24,858 nt of DNA from contig CAYTAP010000053.1 in assembly GCA_964435775.1 (NCBI GenBank), positions 1 to 24,858 on the forward strand, given 5' to 3'. The notes under the pieces are model-generated. The model ran no database searches. It saw only the letters and a list, made by a program, of their open reading frames with translations, and was not told where the DNA came from. The position numbers and the translations under genes were made by a program. Of this stretch, positions 1-8,594 are shown in pieces (positions within the stretch are counted from its first letter, which is position 1; each line of letters starts with the position of its first letter). This DNA is from CAYTAP01 sp964435775 (GTDB lineage: Bacteria; Planctomycetota; Phycisphaerae; Tepidisphaerales; Tepidisphaeraceae).

Positions 1-61
1 CCCGGAGTACCGGGGGAGGGGGTGGGATTTACGACGGCACGAGAATCACGCCTGATGCGCA

Positions 62-1516
62 TTACAGCGTCGGCCGACGGGAAGCCCACTGGGCTTCCTT
101 CTCATACATCAGCGCGGCTCGGAGGAGCGTGGGTTCGCCAAAGGTCGGGCCGAGCAGTTGCATGCCGATCGGGAGCGGTTTGGCGCCGGTTGTGAAACCG
201 CACGGCACGCTGATCCCGGCGATGCCGGCGATGTTGCAGGTCACGGTGAACACATCGCACAGGTACATCTCGAGCGGGTCGCCGGTTTTTTCGCCGCGCT
301 TGAACGCCGGCGTCGGAGTCGTGGGGCTGAGGATGACATCGCACGACTCAAACGCCGCGTCAAAATCCCGCTTGATCAACGTTCGCGCCTGCAGCGCCCG
401 GATGTAATAGGCGTCGTAATATCCGCTGGACAGGGCATAAGCGCCGATCATGATCCGCCGCTTGACCTCATCGCCAAATCCCTCCTCCCGACTCCTGCTC
501 ATCAGCTCAACGATGTCCTTGACCGGCTCCCTGGTTCGATGTCCATAGTGTACCCCGTCGTAGCGGGACAGATTGCTCGACGCCTCGCATGGCGCGATGA
601 CGTAATACGCGGCGATGCCATACTCCGTGTGGGGCAGGGACACATCGACCAGCTTCGCCCCCAGCTTCTGGTACACCTTCATCGCCTCATCCACGGCCGA
701 CCGAACCTCCGGATCCATTCCCGGCACGTTGTATTCCCTGGCAATCCCGATCCGCAGGTTCTCCAGCGGCCGGTCCAGGTCGGCCAGATAATCCACCGGC
801 TGGCGCGGGAAGCTCGTCGAGTCCTTCGCATCATGCCCCGCCAGCACATTGAGCAAAAGCGCCGCATCCTCCACCGTCCACGTGAACGGGCCGATCTGAT
901 CGAGTGATGATGCGAACGCGACCAGCCCATACCGGCTGACCAGTCCGTACGTCGGCTTCAACCCCACCACGCCGCACAGCGCGGCCGGCTGGCGGATCGA
1001 GCCACCGGTGTCGCTCCCCACCGACGCGCAGCACATGCCCGACGCCAGTGACGCCGCCGCCCCGCCGGACGACCCCCCCGGAACGCGATCCAGATCCCAT
1101 GGATTCCGCGTCGTCTTGAACGCGCTGTTTTCCGTCGAGGATCCCATCGCAAACTCGTCGAGATTCGTTTTCCCGACGATGACCGCCCCGGCCGCCTCCA
1201 GCTTTTGCACCACCGTGGCATCGTAAGGCGCATGAAAGTTCTCCAGCATCCGCGACGAACAGGTCGTCGTGCCGTGGCTGGTGCAAAGGTTGTCCTTGAT
1301 GGCGATCGGCACGCCCGCCAGCGGACCCGTCACCCGTCCGGCATCCACGTCACGCGCCCGCTCCATCGCCCGTTGAGGCCAGGTGCTGTTGAACGCCAGG
1401 ATCGCCGGTTCCACCTTCTCGATCCGCGCGAGCGCCTGGCGGGTCAACTCCTCGGCTGAAATCCGCTTGTTGGCAACCGCATCCCGAGCGCCGAGCAATG
1501 TGTCAAATGAAAGCAT
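62..1516 (-). CDS. gatA: Glutamyl-tRNA(Gln) amidotransferase subunit A
   Basis: Amidase subunit of the cytoplasmic GatCAB complex. It releases ammonia from glutamine so that Glu-tRNA(Gln) or Asp-tRNA(Asn) can be converted to the amide form. The amidase signature is complete: the catalytic Lys lies in IAIKDN (K74), the cis-Ser in GGSSGG (S149) and the nucleophilic Ser in SDTGGSIRQPA (S173). Their spacing of 75 and 24 residues matches the family. The length of 484 residues is normal. An ORF extends ten codons further upstream to 1546, but the ATG at 1516 has an AGGA seven bases ahead of it and starts at the usual family N-terminus (MLSFDTLL). gatC lies 137 bp upstream on the same strand, separated by a repeat hairpin, so the two may not share one transcript. 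gatB is not in the window. Confidence 0.97.
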   Translation of the reverse strand: MLSFDTLLGARDAVANKRISAEELTRQALARIEKVEPAILAFNSTWPQRAMERARDVDAGRVTGPLAGVPIAIKDNLCTSHGTTTCSSRMLENFHAPYDATVVQKLEAAGAVIVGKTNLDEFAMGSSTENSAFKTTRNPWDLDRVPGGSSGGAAASLASGMCCASVGSDTGGSIRQPAALCGVVGLKPTYGLVSRYGLVAFASSLDQIGPFTWTVEDAALLLNVLAGHDAKDSTSFPRQPVDYLADLDRPLENLRIGIAREYNVPGMDPEVRSAVDEAMKVYQKLGAKLVDVSLPHTEYGIAAYYVIAPCEASSNLSRYDGVHYGHRTREPVKDIVELMSRSREEGFGDEVKRRIMIGAYALSSGYYDAYYIRALQARTLIKRDFDAAFESCDVILSPTTPTPAFKRGEKTGDPLEMYLCDVFTVTCNIAGIAGISVPCGFTTGAKPLPIGMQLLGPTFGEPTLLRAALMYEKEAQWASRRPTL

Positions 1517-1569
1517 GTGTGTCCTGAATGAATGAGCGGCCGGCACGGTTTCGTTGACGGGATTCGATC

Positions 1570-1650
1570 ATTTTCGATTTTCGATTTTTGATTTTTGATT
1601 TTTGATTTTTGATTCCAATCCAAAATCCAAAATCAAAAATCGAAAATCCC
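1570..1650. repeat. Inverted heptanucleotide array (ATTTTYG)n between gatC and gatA
   Basis: Six consecutive 7-bp units (two ATTTTCG, then four ATTTTTG) run from 1570 to 1611. A complementary array of about five units follows (TCCAAAA twice, TCAAAAA, TCGAAAA), ending near 1650. The arms can pair into a long AT-rich hairpin that fills most of the 137-bp gap between gatA and gatC. It encodes nothing convincing. It could act as a weak bidirectional terminator or simply be a repeat element. The same heptamer family recurs at 2036-2138 and 6977-7000. Confidence 0.85.
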
Positions 1651-1653
1651 TTC

Positions 1654-1971
1654 TCACCCCGCCGAATCTTCCTCGCCGCCGAGCACCTTGGGGACCGCGA
1701 AAAACGGGCCGTCCGTTTGCGGGGCGTTCTCCAACACCTTTTCCAGCGGCAGCGAAGGCTCGACGACGTCTTCGCGAAGCACATTATGCAACGGCAGCGC
1801 ATGGGCCATCGGCTCGACCCCGGCCACATCCAGCTCGCCGAGCTTGGCGACGTAACCGAGAATCGATTCCAGTTGCCCGCCGAGCGTGACCAGTTCCGCA
1901 TCCGTCAGCGCCAGCCGCGACAACTGCGCCACATGTCGAACCTGCTCAATGGTGATTTTTTCCCTGGCCAT
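1654..1971 (-). CDS. gatC: Asp/Glu-tRNA amidotransferase subunit C
   Basis: Small subunit of GatCAB that wraps around the GatA-GatB interface and stabilises the complex. At 105 residues it has the family length. It shows the N-terminal helix pattern (IEQVRHVAQLSRLALTDAE), the middle ELDVAGVEPMAHALPL segment and the conserved LREDVVEPSL motif. It starts at the ATG at 1971; the ribosome binding site is weak. It is transcribed toward gatA. The acidic tail (GGEEDSAG) is typical of the family. Confidence 0.95.
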   Translation of the reverse strand: MAREKITIEQVRHVAQLSRLALTDAELVTLGGQLESILGYVAKLGELDVAGVEPMAHALPLHNVLREDVVEPSLPLEKVLENAPQTDGPFFAVPKVLGGEEDSAG

Positions 1972-2035
1972 ATTGATTCGCCCTTGTACCGCATTGGGGT
2001 GGCCGCCTCAAGAACGGCGACGCGAGAAGGGATTT

Positions 2036-2138
2036 TCAGATTTTCGATTTTTGATTGTTGATTTTTGATTGAAAAGAGCGGGTCGCCTCCGCGACCGATC
2101 AATCGAAAATAAAAAATCGAAAATCGAAAATTAAAAAT
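2036..2138. repeat. Composite cruciform: heptamer arms around a GC hairpin
   Basis: On the left, units GATTTTC, GATTTTT, GATTGTT and GATTTTT run from about 2036 to 2070. On the right (about 2099-2138) are the complementary units AATCGAA, AATAAAA, AATCGAA, AATCGAA and AATTAAA. At the centre is a perfect GC stem, GGTCGC-ctcc-GCGACC. This lies in the 220-bp gap between gatC and rpmB, directly downstream of the rpmB terminator. Its role is unknown. Confidence 0.8.
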
Positions 2139-2164
2139 GCCCCGGCCGAATTCCCGGCCGGGGC
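2139..2164 (-). terminator. Intrinsic terminator of rpmB
   Basis: A perfect 10-bp stem (GCCCCGGCCG / CGGCCGGGGC) with a six-base loop is followed, on the minus strand, by a T-rich tail (ATTTTTAATTTTCG). It starts 28 bp after the rpmB stop codon. Confidence 0.88.
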
Positions 2165-2191
2165 TCGTTTTGATCTTCATGGAAAGGCGAT

Positions 2192-2470
2192 TCACGCCGC
2201 CTGCGTGCCCGGCGAAGCCTCCGGCTTGACATACTTGCGACGAACCGGCTTGACGACCAGCCCGTTGCGCAGCGCCTTGGCGCTCACCTTAATCCGGACG
2301 ATCCGCCCATCAACCAGCGCCCGAACCTTCTGAATATTCGGCTTGAACTTCCGCGCGGTGATGCCGGTGATCTTCGTGCCGACGCCGCCCAGGTACTTGG
2401 CCTTGCCCCGGTGGGTGAGCTGTTTCCCGAATGTGGTCTTCTTACCCGTGAAATAACATACGCGTGGCAT
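2192..2470 (-). CDS. rpmB: 50S ribosomal protein L28
   Basis: Component of the large ribosomal subunit. The N-terminus MPRVCYFTGKKTTFG and the central THRGKAKYLGG and RKFKPNIQKVRA stretches are classic L28. It has one Cys (C5) and no paired CxxC sites, so this is the zinc-free form. At 92 residues it is a little longer than the shortest homologues because of an Ala/Pro tail. AGAGG lies nine bases ahead of the ATG. It is apparently monocistronic, with its own terminator downstream. Confidence 0.97.
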   Translation of the reverse strand: MPRVCYFTGKKTTFGKQLTHRGKAKYLGGVGTKITGITARKFKPNIQKVRALVDGRIVRIKVSAKALRNGLVVKPVRRKYVKPEASPGTQAA

Positions 2471-2628
2471 TGAACTTACCTCTCATCTCGCTTCGTTGAT
2501 CCCAAACTTCAAGTCGGGCCATTGTAGGGATCGGACCGGCCGATGCAAGGAGCCCAAGCCGATATTTCTACCCAGCGACCCGGATTGCTCCGCCTGGCCG
2601 CCGCCAGCCTCTTACCCTGCACCTGCTC

Positions 2629-5600
2629 TTAGCTCCCCACCTTGCTGCTCAGAAGCGGGAACTGGCGCTGCTCTTCCTCGCGCTGGATGATGATCGTCGG
2701 CTTGACGAGGATCAGCAGGACCTGGTCATCCTTGGCGGTCGAGCGGTTGGTGAACAGACGCTTGAGGAACGGAATCTTGGACAGGACCGGAACGCCCGCT
2801 TCCTTCTCGACCTCTCCGGCGATGGTCTGGCCGCCGAGCAGCAGCGTGCCGCCATCGGGGACGCTGACGGTCGTCCGGACTTCGGTGATCTGAAGGATTG
2901 GCTGCTGCACGATGCCGTTGCCAGCGGTCGTGGTGCTGCCAGTGCTGATGATGTTGCCGCCGGTGCCGCCGGGGATGCCCGGATTGGTACCGCCGCCGGC
3001 GACGGGGGTGACGGTCTGGAACTGGAACGACAGGAGCGCGATCAGGTTCGCCAACTGCGGCTGAAGCGTCAGTGTCACATACTTGCGATCGGAGCTGACC
3101 GTCGCCTGCACGTCCAGCTTCACACCGCTCTGCACGGTGCTGATCGTCGGATCAAACGCCACCGCTCCGCTGCCGACGACCGGCGTCAGGTCGCTGACGT
3201 ACGCCGTCTGCGTCGCCACGAGGACATAAGCCCGCTGGCCGTTGAACAGCGTCACCCGCGGCGAAGTCAGGATCGTCGAGGTGCTCGACGCCTGCGTCGC
3301 CCGGATCAGGAAGCTCGCCTGGAAGTCGTCGAGGAAGGTCCCGGCGCCCAACCCACCGGCACCGCCCGATCCGTAAGAGAACGAATTGGTCTGCAACGAC
3401 GGCTGCACGGTGCCGCCCAGGCTGCCTGGCGCCGGCGTCGTTGGGCTTGCCGTGAAATCCGCGGAGTTCTGGGAAATCTGAATCGGTCCGATCGAAGAGC
3501 TGACTTTGCCCAGATTGTTGAAGCTGAAGTCGAAATCGAGCCCAATGTCCTCAAGGAAGTTGCGCTGCACGGTCAAGAACCGTGTTTCGATGGTCACCTG
3601 GATCGCGCGGGTCTCACGCAATTGCTCCAGAAGCCCCCGCAGGGCAAGCTGGTTTTCCGGCGTCTGAGTGACGATCAACTGGCCGGACAATTCGCGGACC
3701 GAACCAACCGTGCCGCCGTTATCCTTCCAACTGTCGCTGGCGACGGTGTCCTGAATGAGCTTGATGATCTGGTCGATCCGCTCCTGTCGGCTCTGCCCGG
3801 CCTGCTCCTGGTTCTGGCCTTGATTCTGCTGGCCGCCGAAGAGCCCCTGGTTGTTTCCGCCGCCCCCGCCGCCGCCATTGCCGCCGTTGTTGCCGTTGTT
3901 CCCCTGGTTGCTGATGTCCGACAGGTTGAAATCCGGGGCATTATCGAAATCCGGCACGTCGATCAGCACGTCGCGGATGTCATACACCCGCGTGACGACG
4001 TTCTTGCTCAAATCCTCAGCCGTCGAAATCGTGATGACGCCTTCATCAATCGTGTACGTCAGCCGGGCCGTCGTACCGCCGACATCCTGCAGGATGGTGC
4101 TCAGCGCCTTGCTGAACTTCACATCCCGCAAGCGGGCCGTGACCGGGGCGTTCTTATCCACGCCCGCCGCCTCCAGCGCCCGCCAATTGACGAAGATGTT
4201 GGCGCCGGTGATGTCCCGCATGAAGTCGATCACGTCGGTCAGCGCCACGCCGTCAAACCGCACCTCCGGCAACCGGCGATCGAGCTGCGCCTGAACGACC
4301 TGATCCACATCCTTCAACCCCTGCTCTTCCTTGACGCTCTTTTCCCGCGTCTCGACAATGTCAGGCCAGTTGGCCGGGTAGCGGTAGATGTCGTCGTACG
4401 GAATCTTCCGTTCCTCGGCGGCATTGAGCTGCCGGGTCATCTGCTGATCGAACTCCTCGCGGAAACGGCGCTGCTCCTGGAAGTTGCTCTTGTCCTGAAC
4501 CAGCGGCCGGGTTCCCAGCGCGTAATCGTTGTTGGGATCGAGCACGAGGATCTGATCGATCACGCCAAGCGCCGCGGTGTACTTGGCTTCCTGAACCAGC
4601 CGCATCGACTCGCGGACCAGCGCCGCAACGCTGTCCTGCCGACGCTTGGCCGATTCGCGGTCCAGCTCCCCGGCGCGTTTGGCCGCCGCTTCCGCCGCCG
4701 CCTGCTTCTCCTTGGCCTGCGACTCCTGCGTCGCCCGCTGGAGCGCCAGGTTGGTGTTGTCAATCTGGGCATCAAACTCGCGGATTTCCTGCTCGCTGAA
4801 CACCTGCGGGTTGCGCGCCGCCGCCAGACGGGCCGAGTTGATCTGGTTCTTCGCTTCGCCGAAATTCTGGTCCGCGATCGCCTTCTGCGCCGCATCGATC
4901 GACTGACGGAAGCTGTATTGAATCGCCTGCCGCTGAACCTTGATCTCCTGGGCGCGTTCTGACAACTGCGGGGTTGGCGCCGTTGCCCGGCCGGTGATCG
5001 ACATCAACTCGCGCCGACCGGCCTGCGCCTGCTCGTTGCTGGGATCAAGGTCGGCCGCCTGGATGTACAGCTTGAGGGCGGTGTCATTCTGCCCCGCCGC
5101 CTGCGCATCGCGGGCCTGCTGCACAAGGCTTTGCGCCTCGTACTGCGCCTGCTGCTTGCGGATTTGATCCATGTTGGCGGCGCGGTCGAGCGCCGCATTG
5201 GCCGCCGCCGTCGCGCTGTCCACCGGCGCTGCGTTGACCGACGCCGTTTTTGCCGGAGCTGCCGCCGGTTGAGCCGCGGTCGAGGCCGCCTTCGGCTGTG
5301 CCGCGGGAGCGGTCTTGCTGTCGGTTGCCGCAACCGTGACAACCGCCGTGCCCGCCGGTGCCTTGGCGCCGGCGGTATTGGACGCCTGGGGATTGGCCGC
5401 CGCGTGCTGATCCAGAACCTGCTGTGCCTTGGTCTGCTCGCTTCGCTCTTTGGCGACCATCACATTCGCCTGGGCGATGCGGGTCTTGTCCGCTTCCGCC
5501 TGGCGCTGGCGGGCGATTTCCTGCTGATGTTTGGCGGCGTCGGCCTGCTCTTTACGGTCCATCCGCGCCAGATACGTCTCGGGGCTGTCTTCAAAAAGCC

Positions 5601-6435
5601 CCGGCTTGTATCCCGCCTTTTTCGCCGCTTCAAAATTACGCCGGGCGGCGATCCAATCCCCCTTGTTGTATTCCGATTTCGCCTTGTCGTACGACGCCTT
5701 GGCGTTTTGCTCGCTGGCGGCCGCCGCGGTCTCCGCCAGCTTGCGATCAATGTCCTTGACGAAGTCCTGCGGGCTCTTCTCGAACAAGCCCGTCTTGTAT
5801 CCCGCCGCCGCCAGCGTCACGAACTTGGCCCGTGCCTCGCTCAGATGCCCGGTGTCCTCTTCCTTCACCGCCTGGGTGTACAGCGCCTTGAGGTTGCCCG
5901 ACTCCTGCTTTTGAAGGTCCTGTGCCAGCGCGATCTGCTCGCGCGCCTTGCTGGCGGTCCCCTTGTCGGCGAACTTGTTCTCCGCCGCCTTTTCATAGTG
6001 GGCGATCGCCTCGCCGGGCTTTTTGGCCTTCAGCGCATCCTGCCCCTTTTGAAACTCCGCTCGCGCCGCCTGGCGTTGCGCCGCGGCTGGCTCGGCCTTT
6101 GCGAGGGTGTCGCTCAGAGTTCGCTTGTCCGACGCCGACAGCGAATCCGCCTTGACCTGCTTCAGCGTGGCGACCGCTTCCTCATATTGATTGTTCTGAT
6201 ATTCCTGGACGCCCTTCTTGAGCAAGGCGGCGTTGTCCGCCGGGGCGGCTGCGGGCCTGGCGGTGGTCGCCGCGGACCCGGCGGGAGAATCCTGCGCGGG
6301 CAGCAGCGTCGCCGGCACCGCCAGCAGCGCCGCAAGGCTGAGCATCGCCCAGGGGCGTCGGCCATATCGGCGGACGCCTTCATGAGTCATCTTCGAGCAT
6401 TCACACGACTTCGAGCCAAGGCGATTGAAGAACAC
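2629..6435 (-). CDS. Large TPR-containing secretin (type II/III secretion or type IV pilus secretin family)
   Basis: Predicted outer-membrane secretin of 1268 residues. The start is GTG at 6435, supported by a strong AGGAGGA five bases upstream. An unusually long basic n-region precedes the signal-peptide core (about 31-47, LSLAALLAVPATLLPAQ). Residues about 65-330 are TPR-like helices, including two near copies of a GYKxGLFExSP block. An Ala/Thr/Pro linker, another TPR segment and coiled coil rich in Gln/Glu/Ala (about 500-640) follow. An STN-like domain lies around 720-830 (LPEVRFDGVALTDVIDFM), then a Gly/Asn/Gln linker (about 836-878). The C-terminal secretin domain (about 940-1250) carries VPDGGTLLLGGQ and VPVLSKIPFLKRLF. 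No pilus or secretion ATPase genes are adjacent. Orphan secretins of this build occur in planctomycetes; the exact system served is not clear. Confidence 0.9.
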   Translation of the reverse strand: MFFNRLGSKSCECSKMTHEGVRRYGRRPWAMLSLAALLAVPATLLPAQDSPAGSAATTARPAAAPADNAALLKKGVQEYQNNQYEEAVATLKQVKADSLSASDKRTLSDTLAKAEPAAAQRQAARAEFQKGQDALKAKKPGEAIAHYEKAAENKFADKGTASKAREQIALAQDLQKQESGNLKALYTQAVKEEDTGHLSEARAKFVTLAAAGYKTGLFEKSPQDFVKDIDRKLAETAAAASEQNAKASYDKAKSEYNKGDWIAARRNFEAAKKAGYKPGLFEDSPETYLARMDRKEQADAAKHQQEIARQRQAEADKTRIAQANVMVAKERSEQTKAQQVLDQHAAANPQASNTAGAKAPAGTAVVTVAATDSKTAPAAQPKAASTAAQPAAAPAKTASVNAAPVDSATAAANAALDRAANMDQIRKQQAQYEAQSLVQQARDAQAAGQNDTALKLYIQAADLDPSNEQAQAGRRELMSITGRATAPTPQLSERAQEIKVQRQAIQYSFRQSIDAAQKAIADQNFGEAKNQINSARLAAARNPQVFSEQEIREFDAQIDNTNLALQRATQESQAKEKQAAAEAAAKRAGELDRESAKRRQDSVAALVRESMRLVQEAKYTAALGVIDQILVLDPNNDYALGTRPLVQDKSNFQEQRRFREEFDQQMTRQLNAAEERKIPYDDIYRYPANWPDIVETREKSVKEEQGLKDVDQVVQAQLDRRLPEVRFDGVALTDVIDFMRDITGANIFVNWRALEAAGVDKNAPVTARLRDVKFSKALSTILQDVGGTTARLTYTIDEGVITISTAEDLSKNVVTRVYDIRDVLIDVPDFDNAPDFNLSDISNQGNNGNNGGNGGGGGGGNNQGLFGGQQNQGQNQEQAGQSRQERIDQIIKLIQDTVASDSWKDNGGTVGSVRELSGQLIVTQTPENQLALRGLLEQLRETRAIQVTIETRFLTVQRNFLEDIGLDFDFSFNNLGKVSSSIGPIQISQNSADFTASPTTPAPGSLGGTVQPSLQTNSFSYGSGGAGGLGAGTFLDDFQASFLIRATQASSTSTILTSPRVTLFNGQRAYVLVATQTAYVSDLTPVVGSGAVAFDPTISTVQSGVKLDVQATVSSDRKYVTLTLQPQLANLIALLSFQFQTVTPVAGGGTNPGIPGGTGGNIISTGSTTTAGNGIVQQPILQITEVRTTVSVPDGGTLLLGGQTIAGEVEKEAGVPVLSKIPFLKRLFTNRSTAKDDQVLLILVKPTIIIQREEEQRQFPLLSSKVGS

Positions 6436-6504
6436 GGCGTTCCTCCTACGAGAACTTGATGCGCGTCAAGGGTGACAACTCTTGTTCACTCGATCACGGC
6501 ACGA

Positions 6505-6524
6505 AAAAGATCCGGTTTCGGATC
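6505..6524 (-). terminator. Terminator-like hairpin ahead of the secretin gene
   Basis: On the minus strand the stem GATCCG-AAAC-CGGATC is perfect and is followed at once by TTTTTCG. It lies about 70 bases before the secretin GTG, so it either ends an upstream transcript or attenuates the secretin leader. It sits next to a second hairpin at 6529-6551. murA already has its own terminator further upstream, which implies a transcription start somewhere between 6525 and 6940. Confidence 0.6.
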
Positions 6525-6528
6525 ATCC

Positions 6529-6551
6529 ACAGTCACAGTGGCTGCGACTGT
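6529..6551. other. Hairpin adjoining the secretin leader terminator
   Basis: An inverted repeat ACAGTC...GACTGT contains an inner CAG/CTG stem and one symmetric 1x1 mismatch. It is five bases from the terminator hairpin at 6505-6524. Together they form a two-stem leader on the minus strand. No known regulator or aptamer is recognised. Confidence 0.5.
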
Positions 6552-6589
6552 ACCGGCGCGAGGGCACAAGAACGAATGTTTAGGACCGT

Positions 6590-6748
6590 TCACAACAGGG
6601 CAAAGCCATTGACAATCCGGGGGCAATACCTGATCGACCATGCAAATCCACCTGAAACCGATGCACTTGCGCCCGCGAAAACCCGCCGGCGACACCTCAT
6701 CCACCCCTGAGCATCAGGCCCATCCCGCCCGTCCCCTGGCCCGCTCAT
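6590..6748 (-). CDS. Possible small ORF (52 residues), doubtful
   Basis: An ATG at 6748 is preceded by GGAGGAG five bases upstream, one of the strongest ribosome-binding matches in the window, and opens a 52-codon frame rich in Gly/Ala/Arg. The peptide resembles no family I know and its composition could be chance in GC-rich DNA. In its favour, it lies between the murA terminator and the terminator-like hairpin at 6505, where an independent minus-strand transcript is implied. The rest of 6552-6940 shows nothing I can assign. Confidence 0.22.
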   Translation of the reverse strand: MSGPGDGRDGPDAQGWMRCRRRVFAGASASVSGGFAWSIRYCPRIVNGFALL

Positions 6749-6940
6749 CGAGGCTCCTCCCGTCCGTGTGGCGGCAGCATAAGCCAACCCCAAGGGACGT
6801 GCAAATAAAATCGGTTCTAACAGCATAAGGACGTGAATACTCGCGCGCGTCCTATAGTATGGCGCGCAATGCGGACCCATTGAAATCTCATGCTTTTCGG
6901 ATGGATTCGCACTTGCCCCGCCTTCTCCGCCATCCCATGG

Positions 6941-6968
6941 AAAAGGCCCGCAACAATCCGCGGGCCTT
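6941..6968 (-). terminator. Intrinsic terminator of murA
   Basis: A nine-bp perfect stem (AAGGCCCGC / GCGGGCCTT) with an eight-base loop is followed on the minus strand by TTTTCC. It lies 37 bp past the murA stop codon. Confidence 0.85.
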
Positions 6969-6976
6969 CCATCTTC

Positions 6977-7000
6977 AATCAAAAATCAAAAATCGAAATT
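6977..7000. repeat. Short AATCAAA heptamer array
   Basis: Three 7-bp units (AATCAAA, AATCAAA, AATCGAA) plus ATT lie between the murA stop codon and its terminator. They belong to the same heptamer family as the arrays at 1570-1650 and 2036-2138. Confidence 0.75.
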
Positions 7001-7004
7001 GGCT

Positions 7005-8309
7005 TCACCGTTCCGAGACTCGCTCGATCCGCGCCCCCACCGCCATCAGCTTCTGCTCAATCTTCTCATAGCCCCGGTCGATGTGATACACCCGGTCGAT
7101 TCGCGTCGTCCCCTTGGCCACCAGCCCCGCGAGCACCAGCGCCGCCGACGCCCGCAGGTCGCTGGCCATCACGCTCGCGCCCTGCAGTTCATTGACGCCC
7201 TGCACGACCGCCGTCGCCCCCTCCTTCCGAACCCGCGCCCCCATTCGGTTCAATTCACCCACATGCAGGAACCGATCCGGGAAGATTCGCTCCGTCACCA
7301 CGCTCATCCCATCGCCAAGGCATAGCAGCGCCATGAGCTGCGCCTGGAGGTCGGTCGGGAAGCCCGGATAGGGCTGGGTCGTCATCTCCACCGGCCTGGG
7401 GCGACCCGACGCCGACACCCGCATCGTTCCATTCTCCCGCGTGACGTGCACTCCCACCTCCTCCAGCCGATCCGTCACCGCGATCAGGTGGTCCATGTTG
7501 CAGTGCTTCAGCTCCAGCTCCCCGTTGGTGATCGCCGCAGCGATCATGAACGTCCCGCATTCAATGCGGTCGGGGATGACCCGATGCTCGCACCCGCCCA
7601 GTCGATCCACCCCCTCGATCCGCATCTGCGGCGTGCCGTGCCCCTCGATCCGCGCCCCCATCTTGATCAGCATCTCGGCGCAATCCACCACCTCCGGCTC
7701 GCACGCCGATCCCACCAACACCGTCTCCCCCTCCCCCAGCGCCGCGGCGCACATCACGTTGATCGTCCCCAGCACCGTCGGCCCTTGCGCCCCGCCCAGG
7801 TACATCCGGCACCCTTTCAACCGTCCACGCACCTCCCCAACGATGTTGCCGTTTTCCGTCCGGAACGTCGCCCCCATCTTCTGAAGACCCCGCACATGCA
7901 AATCAACCGGCCGATCCCCGATCGCACACCCCCCGGGAATCGACACCACCGCCTTCTTCCGCTTCGCGAGCAGCGGCCCGAGCACACAGATGCTCGCCCG
8001 CATCGTCTTGACAATGTCGTACCGCGCCTCGCACTGCCGCTCGTCGGTCACCTCGATATCCAGCGGCCCGTTCAATGACGGACGGCCGCCCCCCGATTCC
8101 TTCCCCTCATGCCGATAGACATGGCACCCAAGCTCCCCGATCAACTTCCCCATCGAGTCAATGTCGCTCAATCGCGGCACACCATGCAGTGTCGTCTTCC
8201 CCTCGGCGAGCAGGCACGCCGCCAGGATCGGCAAGGCGCTGTTCTTGCTGCCGGAAATTTCGATTGTCCCTTGAAGCCGAGTCCCGCCCTGAATGATGAA
8301 GCTGTCCAT
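7005..8309 (-). CDS. murA: UDP-N-acetylglucosamine 1-carboxyvinyltransferase
   Basis: First committed step of peptidoglycan synthesis: transfers enolpyruvate from PEP to UDP-GlcNAc in the cytoplasm. It has 434 residues. K22 sits in the ISGSKNSALPIL motif. The catalytic Cys is C128 in PGGCAIGDRPVDLH, with the PEP-binding Arg at R133. It has Cys rather than Asp at that position, so fosfomycin sensitivity would be expected from the family. Compared with E. coli MurA, where the Cys is residue 115, about 13 extra residues lie in a Gly/Arg-rich segment around 70-82. An AAGGA lies a little upstream of the ATG at 8309. Its presence implies that a peptidoglycan precursor pathway is encoded. Confidence 0.97.
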   Translation of the reverse strand: MDSFIIQGGTRLQGTIEISGSKNSALPILAACLLAEGKTTLHGVPRLSDIDSMGKLIGELGCHVYRHEGKESGGGRPSLNGPLDIEVTDERQCEARYDIVKTMRASICVLGPLLAKRKKAVVSIPGGCAIGDRPVDLHVRGLQKMGATFRTENGNIVGEVRGRLKGCRMYLGGAQGPTVLGTINVMCAAALGEGETVLVGSACEPEVVDCAEMLIKMGARIEGHGTPQMRIEGVDRLGGCEHRVIPDRIECGTFMIAAAITNGELELKHCNMDHLIAVTDRLEEVGVHVTRENGTMRVSASGRPRPVEMTTQPYPGFPTDLQAQLMALLCLGDGMSVVTERIFPDRFLHVGELNRMGARVRKEGATAVVQGVNELQGASVMASDLRASAALVLAGLVAKGTTRIDRVYHIDRGYEKIEQKLMAVGARIERVSER

Positions 8310-8594
8310 GATGGCCCTTCCTTGGGAAGTCCAATGGCGTCGGCATGAAGGTGGAAAACACCGGAGTGACGACTTTCAGCGAAACGCCCGCCGCCTGTCG
8401 CGCCCGTGCCTTCATGCGTGCCATCGGCTCTATCGACCAGTCCATTGATCGACGTTCAATCTGCATTATCCGCCCGAAAATTCCACATTATCGGCCGGTG
8501 AAATGCGCCCGCGATGACTCCTCATCATCCTCCGCGAGCGCCTCCATCTTCCATTCGAACCCCTCCAATTTCAAGATGTCCCCTTCGAAATTTT

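Noticed and set aside
1..14. CCCGG-AGTA-CCGGG hairpin as the gatA terminator
   Set aside because: The stem is short, lies at the window edge and has no visible T-tract.
1570..2138. CRISPR-like repeat array
   Set aside because: The repeats are 7 bp and contiguous, without unique spacers, and no cas genes are present.
3622..6459. Two long plus-strand frames (446 and 442 codons) opposite the secretin gene
   Set aside because: Their Arg/Leu-rich composition is that of an antisense shadow of GC-rich coding DNA. The secretin frame has clear domains and a strong ribosome site.
6609..6640. TTGACA on the plus strand as a promoter
   Set aside because: No acceptable -10 hexamer lies 16-18 bp downstream, and the next plus-strand gene is far away.
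6590..6982. 130-codon minus-strand frame
   Set aside because: It would read through the murA terminator hairpin and has no family-like content. Only the last 52 codons, with a strong ribosome site, were kept, as a doubtful entry.
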